This document shows, in pieces, positions 8,592 through 19,054 of a DNA stretch of 19,054 bases. The notes under the pieces were generated by a model, which had not been told where the DNA came from, ran no database searches, and saw only the letters and a list, made by a program, of their open reading frames with translations. The DNA is taken from contig JAMQCK010000612.1 of assembly GCA_024196135.1 (NCBI GenBank), positions 1 through 19,054 on the forward strand, written 5' to 3'. The translations under genes were made by a program, and so were the position numbers. The DNA comes from Pleurotus ostreatus/Saccharomyces cerevisiae fusant (Eukaryota; Opisthokonta). How positions within the stretch are numbered: the stretch's first letter is position 1; the number at the start of each line of letters is the position of its first letter.

Positions 8592-9747
8592 CTACTGCCC
8601 CGGCACGTAATCGCGACTCAAGTCGATCTCCCCCTTCAAATGCGTGTTCGTAATCTTCGCCTGCCTTTGCCTTTGCCGCGGCTTCTTCTGGCCCTTCTTG
8701 CCTTTCGCGACGGGCGGGGGCAGCGCTTCGGAGGAGACGGGCTTCATCTCGGCGGCGACGAGCTGGCGGATCATGTCGACCTCGTCGGGCGCTTTGAGTT
8801 CGGCCCACATGTCGCGGAACTCTGCGAGGTATGATGGGAAGTGGCGCAGTGTGAGGGACAACCGACGAGTGTGGGACAGGAGTGAGATAGATTGACAGAG
8901 AAGGGGATAAGCCATGATGAGGCAAATGGGATAAATTGTTCAGCATCCGTGTATGACAGTGGTTTCAGACTGTCTGCGCACCTTTCTCGATATCGAACGC
9001 GTCGTCGGGCTCGTTCTCTTCGCTCATCTCATTCCAAAAGACAGTCTTCATCTGACCATCTTTGGCAGTGCGCAAGACGTAGACCTTGCCCTCCTTCTCG
9101 AGCTCCTCGATGTGCGTAGGCGCCTCCTTCCACGCATCCTTCAGCGTGCGGATGGAGATGCCGGCGCTTTTGTTGATCGTATATCGCTTGATCTCAGTTA
9201 AGAGCTGCTCACGATTGCGCACCGCAAAGTCGTGCTGTCGGCACAAATATCTCAGCCAGCCATCCTCCTCTCACACGAATTCAGCACCCCCACGCACCTT
9301 GTACTCGTACAGCCCCGTCTTCTGGTCCCACTTGACCTTCTCGTGATTCCTGAACTTTTCCAGGAGCACTTGGTCCGTGTCCAGCGCCGTGCTCGTCGAG
9401 ATCGCGATGTCCTGCAACCGATTCGGGCCGTAGTGTTCCTTCAAGTACTGCAGCGCGTAGATGAGCTGCGTATTGATGTTCTGCCCCGAGCCCGTGTCCT
9501 TAGGCTGCGAGTACGGCTGGTCCGGCTTCGCCTTCGCCGCCTTCTTCTTCGCGCCAGGCGCACCGCCGGGTGTGCCATTGGTGTCGGCGGCAGGCACCTT
9601 CGCCTTCGCGCCGCCTTTTGATGACGACGCGCCGCCCTTCGCGGGCGCCGCGCTGGCCAAAGGGGGCGGCTGCGAGTGCCAGGACGTGTAGTCCGTGCGG
9701 TGCAGCGACTGCTTGAACGCGGCGGCGTCCGCGGCCAGCTTCGACAT
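8592..9747 (-). CDS. Transcription initiation factor IIE, beta subunit
   Basis: Predicted 310-residue small subunit of TFIIE, which with TFIIE alpha joins the RNA polymerase II pre-initiation complex, recruits TFIIH and helps open the promoter; nuclear. Three exons: 9298-9747, 8982-9234, 8592-8821, with introns of 63 and 160 nt, all in frame. The first 75 residues or so are a low-complexity Ala/Lys/Pro tail. Then come a winged-helix segment (INTQLIYALQYLKEHYGPNR ... LLEKFRNHEKVKWDQKTGLY), a second one (REQLLTEIKRYTINKSAGIS, LKDAWKEA, KEGKVYVLRT, KTVFWNE), a short link (FRDMWAELKAPDEVDM) and a basic Lys/Arg/Gln C-terminal tail. This tandem winged-helix plus basic-tail arrangement and the length fit yeast Tfa2/human GTF2E2. 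The start ATG at 9747 opens the conserved N-terminus MSKLAADAAAFK. It lies head-to-head with the flavin-reductase gene. Confidence 0.93.
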
Positions 9748-9840
9748 CGTGCGGGGATGGCGGGAGGGGACAAGGAGCGGTGGCGCCGGGCCGCGCGAAG
9801 GAAGACCAATTATGGCCGGGCGCACGCGCGCGTCCCGATC
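9748..9840. promoter_or_regulatory. Compact bidirectional promoter, 93 bp
   Basis: Only 93 bp separate the TFIIE beta start (minus) from the flavin-reductase start (plus). The stretch is very GC-rich, without a TATA box. A CCAAT motif (9806-9810) lies roughly in the middle, with an ACGCGCGCGT run at about 9824-9833. Head-to-head spacing this short means the two genes almost certainly share promoter DNA, and 5' UTRs must be short or overlap. Confidence 0.65.
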
Positions 9841-10614
9841 ATGTCTCTTGCGCGCCCCCGCCATCGCGCCGCGGCCCCCTCCCCCGCGCGGCACCTCAGC
9901 GCGAGCGCGGCGCGCCATAGCGAGCTGCAGGCGCGCATCCGCGGCCTCATGCGCGACACCGCGCAGCCCGTCGCCGTCGTCACCGCCATCATGCCCTCGG
10001 GCTCTTCGTCCTCGTCAACGTCCTCCGCCTCCACGTCCGTCCTCCCCGTCTACCACGGCGCTACGCTGTCCTCCTTCACCTCCATCGCGATGGACCCGCA
10101 CCCGCTCATTGCCTTTGCGCTCCGCCTGCCCTCGCGCATGTCGACCGCGCTCAAGGCCGCGAGCAAGGACTGGGACGCCGGCGGCGCGCACATGGTCGTG
10201 AACCTGCTCTCCGCGGCGCAGCAGTCGCTCGCGCGCAAGTTCGCGAGACCCGACCTGTACCATGACCCCTTCGGCTCGACGCACTACCACTTAAACGCGG
10301 ATGGGATTCCCATACTAGATGGCTCGCTCGGCGCGCTTACTTGCCGGCTGGTCTCCTCTGCGGTGCCGCTGTATGATAGAGCTTATTTGAAGGCGCTTGG
10401 GGTGGACGAGCCGCCAGAGGCGGTGATCCCGAAGCTGCAGAGCGGGGGAGTGATCTCGGAGCTCTTCGTGGCTGAGGTGCTGAGGGTGGAAGAATCTACG
10501 GCGTTGTATGAGGGCCAGGACGACTTGCAGTCGCTCCCCCTGCTGTACCATCGACAAGCATTCACGACAATATTGCCACCGCCGACACCTCTGAACCCAC
10601 CAGACGAGGACTGA
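9841..10614 (+). CDS. Flavin reductase-like domain protein, probably mitochondrial
   Basis: Single-exon gene, 257 residues. From about residue 27 it matches the flavin reductase-like FMN-binding split-barrel family: an N-terminal helix, TAQPVAVVTA, the FMN-contacting segment GATLSSFTSIAMDPHPLIAF, then MVVNLLSAAQQSLARKFA, LDGSLGALTCRL and VAEVLRVE. The family reduces flavins with NAD(P)H or binds FMN as an oxidoreductase; the exact substrate is unknown. The first 26 residues are rich in Arg, Ala and Ser and lack acidic residues (MSLARPRHRAAAPSPARHLS), as in a mitochondrial presequence (inference). I chose ATG 9841 for that reason. An in-frame ATG at 9757 would add 28 residues but sits 9 bp from the opposing TFIIE start. 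Ser-rich insert at residues 54-66. A plausible 3'-UTR intron follows at about 10618-10679. Confidence 0.87.
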   Translation: MSLARPRHRAAAPSPARHLSASAARHSELQARIRGLMRDTAQPVAVVTAIMPSGSSSSSTSSASTSVLPVYHGATLSSFTSIAMDPHPLIAFALRLPSRMSTALKAASKDWDAGGAHMVVNLLSAAQQSLARKFARPDLYHDPFGSTHYHLNADGIPILDGSLGALTCRLVSSAVPLYDRAYLKALGVDEPPEAVIPKLQSGGVISELFVAEVLRVEESTALYEGQDDLQSLPLLYHRQAFTTILPPPTPLNPPDED

Positions 10615-11183
10615 ATGGTGCGTCCCGCTTTCTGCCATTGTTCATACCGAGTAAGGACTGAGTCGCTGTCGGTTGCAGGACGCTGGCGGAGATTCGAATG
10701 GTGTACGGTCAATGTGCTGCCGAGAGCGCAACAGCTAAGCTTCGAACTTGAAGCGCAAATCTACGAGGGCACGTCCAAGGGAGGCGCAAAGGGATATCGC
10801 CCTGCTCGCAAGGCACCTTGCGTGGCTCGAAAGTAGCTTACCAGCATACATACTCACTTGCCTTGATCCTGACGGCAATTCCAGGAGTACTTGGCAGCTT
10901 GCTCGTCCCCCTCAACCTTACCTTCAGCTTCAAGCTTACTGCCATGAGTAGATAGTCCAAGGTATGAGCTCATCCCACCAATGCGTGACTCGATAGCGAG
11001 CGAGGCGATGCATTTCTATAGCAGTGTGCAATTAGGGAATAGTTGTACAGTAGGGGTAAGTGGGGGTGCAATGCGCAGGGTTTTGGTGGTCGTCAAGGGT
11101 CGTGAGATCTGGCCGTTTGTCAGCGTGGCTTCGGCTGAACCTGACCACATCACATACCTCGATAGCACTCTACAACCTCTCCA
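10615..11183. other. Convergent gap, possible small spliced ORF
   Basis: These 569 bp lie between convergent stop codons and must contain both 3' UTRs. A GTGCGT donor right after the flavin-reductase stop and a TTGCAG acceptor at 10679 suggest a 3'-UTR intron. On the minus strand a possible two-exon small gene is visible (10735-10973, listed separately). I see no tRNA. Confidence 0.45.
10735..10973 (-). CDS. Candidate small spliced ORF (60 residues), doubtful
   Basis: An ATG at 10973 opens a frame (exon 10858-10973) that reaches a strong donor GTGAGTATGT. The acceptor GAGCAG ends at 10802, and exon 10735-10801 continues in phase to a TAG, giving 60 residues beginning MSSYLGLSTHGSKLEAEGK. The 56-nt intron has typical length but no clear branch point. 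A second start further upstream (ATG near 11018) in another frame can also be spliced to a short product. No family recognised. It may simply be the 3' UTR of the minus-strand gene that stops at 11184. Confidence 0.22.
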
Positions 11184-11708
11184 TTATACCAACTCAATGT
11201 CTCCGTCAGGGTTCGTCGTCCCCCGCTTCACGTCTTCTCCCCTTGCCTTCAGCAAATCCTCGACGGTCCGCAGCTTCCCATCCTCCGTGCTCTCCTTGAA
11301 CCAGCCCAGGTGGTCCGCTATCAAGTGCCGGTTCTTGCATGACGGGCACTGGATGAGGACTATGCCGCTGTAGTACGCGCGCTTGGTGAAGGTATGCGAC
11401 GAGCGATGGCGCGTGCAGCCGGGCGCGGTGCAGGTGAAGGTGATTTGCAAGCGAGGCTCCTCTTCAGAGGTAGGCAGCTTCAGCTTGGTCGTGGTGGGCG
11501 CGTCGGCGGGTGGTGCAGGTGCCTCTGGTGGTACGGCGGTGGATGATGAGGATGAAGCAGCCCGGATAGCAGCGATGCTTGGGGCGGAGAGGCCGAGACG
11601 CATGCGCATCTCGACGCGCGCAGTCGTCGGCAGGGACGCGCCAGGCGTAATCAGGCTACGCAGCGCCGGGGGCACGCCCACATTGCGGAAGAGACGGGAT
11701 GGCAGCAT
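11184..11708 (-). CDS. DNL-type zinc finger protein, mitochondrial Hsp70 escort
   Basis: Single-exon gene, 174 residues. In yeast this matrix protein (Zim17/Hep1/Tim15) keeps mitochondrial Hsp70 (Ssc1) soluble and so supports protein import and Fe-S cluster assembly. Residues 1-50 are basic and hydroxylated without acidic residues apart from E33, a presequence-like N-terminus. A Ser/Ala/Pro linker follows (51-75). The zinc ribbon spans about 90-140: CTAPGC (C93, C98) and CPSC (C121, C124) supply the four zinc ligands, with the family motifs TFTKRAYYSGIVLIQCPSC, NRHLIADHLGWF and, weaker, TVEDLL. The length matches the yeast protein (174 residues). The ATG at 11708 opens the presequence. It is divergent from the purine gene across 239 bp. 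Confidence 0.95.
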   Translation of the reverse strand: MLPSRLFRNVGVPPALRSLITPGASLPTTARVEMRMRLGLSAPSIAAIRAASSSSSTAVPPEAPAPPADAPTTTKLKLPTSEEEPRLQITFTCTAPGCTRHRSSHTFTKRAYYSGIVLIQCPSCKNRHLIADHLGWFKESTEDGKLRTVEDLLKARGEDVKRGTTNPDGDIELV

Positions 11709-11947
11709 AGTGAGTGTCTAGTTGGTGGTCGTCGTCGTGAACAAGCAACGTCGAAAACGATCGACGCTGACGGAAGGATTTCCCCGTCGCCCCCCTCCGC
11801 TCCGCTATCTTATCACTTTGTGGCGTCGTGTCTGCACAGCCACGAGTGCATTATCGGAGCCCAATTGAACTGATTGCCCATCCGATCGGGAGATCGAAAT
11901 TGGGTTATCGGGTAGGACGTTGGGGTACAGACTCACCATCGACCACC
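11709..11947. promoter_or_regulatory. Divergent promoter region, ZIM17-like / ADE17-like
   Basis: These 239 bp separate two divergently transcribed genes. Plus strand: CCAAT at 11861-11865, about 85 bp before the purine-gene ATG. Minus strand: a second CCAAT (ATTGG at 11899-11903). The palindrome CCGATCGG lies at 11882-11889 between them, and a TATCTTATCA stretch at about 11806. The purine-gene ATG has a strong start context (CACCATG). Confidence 0.5.
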
Positions 11948-14547
11948 ATGTCCCAGCCGATTGCGCTTCTGTCCGTGTACGACAAGACGGGGCTGCTGCC
12001 CCTCGCCGAGCGCCTCGCGGGCGCGGGCGTGCGCCTGCTGGGCTCGGGCGGGACGGCCAAGAAGATCAGGGAGGCGGGGATTCAGATTGAGTGCGTCGAC
12101 TTGAGGCTGTCGACAATAGTTCACTGACGCGACGAGCAGGGATGTTTCCGACCTTACGAAGGCCCCGGAGATGCTCGGTGGACGCGTCAAGACGCTGCAC
12201 CCGGTTGTGCATGGAGGTGTGTAGCGTACTTGCCCACAAGCGCCTCAGGACCTAACTGAACTCATGCAGGTATCCTTGCGCGTACGCAGCTCCCCTCGGA
12301 CGCGGAGGACCTCAAGGCGCAGGCCATTAACCCCATCTCGATCGTAGTCTGCAACCTCTACCCCTTCAGTGAAACGATCGCGAAGGAGGGCTGCACGATT
12401 GCGGACGCGGTCGAGGAGATTGACATCGGTGGTGTAACGGTAGGTCCCCACCCGCATGTCCTTCTTGCTCTCTCATCCTCCCAACAATGCAACGCTTCAC
12501 AAATTCACCGTTCATATAACTCACGCCTTCCTAGCTCCTTCGCGCTGCCGCCAAGAACCACGAGCGCGTCTCTATCCTCTCCGACCCTGCCGACTATGAT
12601 GCCTTCCTTGACGCTTGGGTCAAGGAGTCCGGCAACATCCCGCAGACCCTGCGCAGCAAGCTCGCGCTCAAGGCCTTCGAGCAGACGGCGAAGTACGACG
12701 CCGCGATCAGCGATTACTTCAGGCAACAGTGAGTAGGCGGCTTGCTTTTTGTTTGACCGTGTTTGCGGTCGGACCTTGTTGTCGAGCGTGGAAAGTCTTT
12801 GTCGAAGCGAAATACCAACCACCACATCCCAGGTACGCCTCCACGGACTCCCCTGCGTCCTCCAGCGCGGGCATCGTCCAGCGCACCCCGCTCCGCTACG
12901 GCGCGAACCCCCACCAGAAGCCCGCGCAGGCGTACGTGACGGAGGGCGAGTTACCATTCAAGGGTGAGTCGTGTTTTCTCTCCCTTCTAATCAACCTCAC
13001 AACGGGAGTCACGATGCTCTACGGAAGTCTCGATGCTAATTGAATGCGACATACAGCCCTCTGCGGCTCCCCCGGCTACATCAACCTCCTCGATGCGCTG
13101 AACGCATACGCGCTCGTCCGGGAGCTGTCGCAAGCCCTCGGCCTGCCCGCGGCGGCGAGCTTCAAGCACGTCTCCCCCGCGGGAGCCGCCGTCGGTATCC
13201 CCCTCGACGAGACGGAGCGCAAGGTGTGCGGGGTGGATGATCTGGTAGGTTCAACGTTTCTCCTTTTTGAACTTTCATCCTCGCCTAGGTCGCCATTTGC
13301 CACAAAACGCTCATTCGTCCCCTAGTCCGTCGAGCTCACGCCCCTCGCATCCGCTTATGCCCGCGCGCGCGGCGCCGACCGCATGTCCTCCTTCGGCGAC
13401 TTCATCGCGCTCTCGCATCCCTGTGATGTCGCGACGGCGAAGATCATCTCGCGCGAGGTGAGCTACTACGAACTTATACTATGAGACAACCTCACCCGAG
13501 TTCACTAGGTATCCGACGGCATCGTCGCCCCCGGCTACGAGCCCGCCGCGCTCGACATCCTCGCGAAGAAGAAGGGTGGGAAGTACTGCGTCCTCCAGAT
13601 CGACCCCGCCTACACCCCGCCCGCGATCGAGACGAAGCAGGTGTACGGCATCTCGCTCCAGCAGCGACGCAACGACGCGCTCATCACGCCCGACGCGTAC
13701 TTCAACGAGCGCGTGACGAAGAACACGGAGGTGCCGAAGGACGCGCTGGTCGATTTGACGGTGGCGAGTGTGGCGTTGAAGGTGAGGAGATGCCACACAG
13801 CGTGTGAGTATGAAAAGCATATTGACGCATCACGCATCACTTCCAGTACACCCAATCCAACTCTGTCGCGTACGCGAAGGCCGGGCAGCTCATCGGCATC
13901 GGCGCGGGCCAGCAGTCGCGCATCCACTGCACGCGTTTGGCGGGCGGGAAGGCGGATATTTGGTGGTTGAGGCATCATCCGAAGGTGAGTGGGGCGAGCG
14001 AGCTTGGTCCCAGCACGACTATCAACAAAGCACGAATGCTGAAAACATTTTAATCCAGGTCCTCGCCCTCCCCTTCAAGAAGGGCACGAAGCGCGCCGAC
14101 AAGGCGAATGCGGTCGAGTTGTACGTCTCGCTCACCGAGGGCGACGAGCTTGACGAGGTGGACGCGATTGAGAAAGAGGCGTTCGATAAGTTGATGGACG
14201 GTGCGTACTTATTCCTTTACACCCTCTCTCTCATCCCCTCCCTCCCCCTCGCCTATTTCCCTCTTACTCGTTCTTCTTACTCGAAATACAATGCTAATCT
14301 CTCTCCAGGCCCCGCCCCCCTCCTCACCAAGGCCGAGAAGAAGGCGTGGGCGGCGCAGCTCGCCGGCGTCGCCTGCTCCTCCGACGCCTTCTTCCCCTTC
14401 CCAGACAACGTGCACCGCGCGCGCAAGAGCGGCGTCGCGTACCTCGCCGCGCCCGGCGGGAGCGTGATGGACGCGGAGTGCATCAAGGCGGCGGATGGGT
14501 ATGGAATGGTGGTGTGCAGGACGGCGCTGCGGTTGTTCCACCATTAG
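11948..14547 (+). CDS. ADE17: Bifunctional AICAR transformylase/IMP cyclohydrolase
   Basis: 608-residue cytosolic enzyme catalysing the last two steps of de novo purine synthesis: 10-formyl-THF-dependent formylation of AICAR to FAICAR, then cyclisation to IMP. Eleven exons: 11948-12090, 12140-12216, 12270-12439, 12535-12728, 12833-12963, 13057-13244, 13326-13457, 13509-13781, 13847-13984, 14059-14200, 14309-14547; all in frame, introns 49-108 nt. The N-terminal cyclohydrolase (MGS-like) domain shows [57 protein letters not shown]. The transformylase domain shows [18 protein letters not shown] with the catalytic Lys275-His276 pair, [36 protein letters not shown] and the C-terminal RLFHH. Length compares with 592 for the yeast and human enzymes. 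All expected key motifs are present. Confidence 0.97.
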
Positions 14548-14970
14548 ATGTAGGTGGGGCTCGACTCGAGCTTGAGAGCCCGCGTGTCTATCATGAGAGC
14601 AGGTGCGAGGGAGGTAGGATGTTCGGGAGAAGGAAGGGGTGAGGGTGGAAGGAAATGTAAGAGAAGTGCCACAAAATTTTGCGCCGCCATGGGCCGACCT
14701 ATCTTGTTTTATTGATAAATCATAACTGTAGCTAGTAGACTGTAGCGTTGCTGTTGTATGTACCTTCAACAGGTGTACTGAATGTATCCGTATGCGATCC
14801 CGAGTCCGATTTTGCGTGAAGGAACTGCCACGATCATGCAGCTATAGAATATCCCACAGCAGGTACTACCAACCGAAACTAAGTCCATATCATAGTCCTG
14901 AGCACTGTTCAAGTATCAAACGATCGTCCATAGAAAGCGAGTGTAGGCGATGTTGTCCAATCAGCCAGGC
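14548..14970. other. Convergent 3' region
   Basis: These 423 bp lie between the convergent stop codons of the purine gene and the ABC transporter and hold both 3' UTRs. An AT-rich stretch with TTTTATTGATAAATC at about 14705-14719 is a likely 3'-end region. I see no gene. Confidence 0.5.

Positions 14971-19054
<4,084 letters not shown>

Noticed and set aside
8822..8981. Hidden exon inside the 160-nt TFIIE beta intron
   Set aside because: I found no internal acceptor-donor pair that keeps frame, and the protein reads continuously across the junction without it.
10748..10951. Plus-strand 67-codon open frame downstream of the flavin reductase
   Set aside because: No ATG in good context or recognisable motif. 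It most likely reflects GC-rich 3' UTR sequence.

Overview
The window is nuclear DNA of a filamentous basidiomycete, probably an Agaricomycete and possibly a polypore-type wood-decay fungus. The evidence is GC-rich codon use, very compact spacing, and many short (about 43-108 nt) GT-AG introns. I placed exons by hand from splice signals, reading-frame phase and remembered family motifs. No search was run. Seven protein-coding genes are well supported; one is cut by the right edge.

Layout. Positions 1-688 hold no supported gene. Positions 689-2520 hold a degenerate, three-unit tandem repeat (unit about 0.55-0.64 kb) with no conserved reading frame. Positions 2521-2890 are empty. Then come, all on the minus strand, a 15-exon MFS drug:H+ antiporter-like transporter with a His-rich tail (2891-5360), an unrecognised nuclear-type protein with acidic and basic low-complexity blocks (5779-8085) and TFIIE beta (8592-9747). 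TFIIE beta shares a 93-bp head-to-head gap with a plus-strand flavin-reductase-domain protein (9841-10614). A minus-strand DNL zinc-finger protein, the ZIM17/HEP1 mitochondrial Hsp70 escort (11184-11708), is head-to-head across 239 bp with the plus-strand bifunctional purine enzyme AICAR transformylase/IMP cyclohydrolase (11948-14547, 11 exons). That gene converges on a minus-strand ABCC-type ABC transporter (14971-19054) whose N-terminal part lies outside the window.

How the genes relate. This is not a biosynthetic cluster. It is mostly housekeeping genes (transcription initiation, mitochondrial Hsp70 maintenance, purine synthesis) with one transporter gene on each side. Two divergent pairs probably share bidirectional promoters.

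I did not find a convincing new multi-gene system. The items most worth a second look are the tandem array with its unusually conserved junction block, a 10-nt microexon in the ABC transporter, a GC-AG intron in the unrecognised nuclear gene, that orphan gene itself, paired palindromes upstream of the MFS gene, and a possible small spliced gene at 10735-10973.
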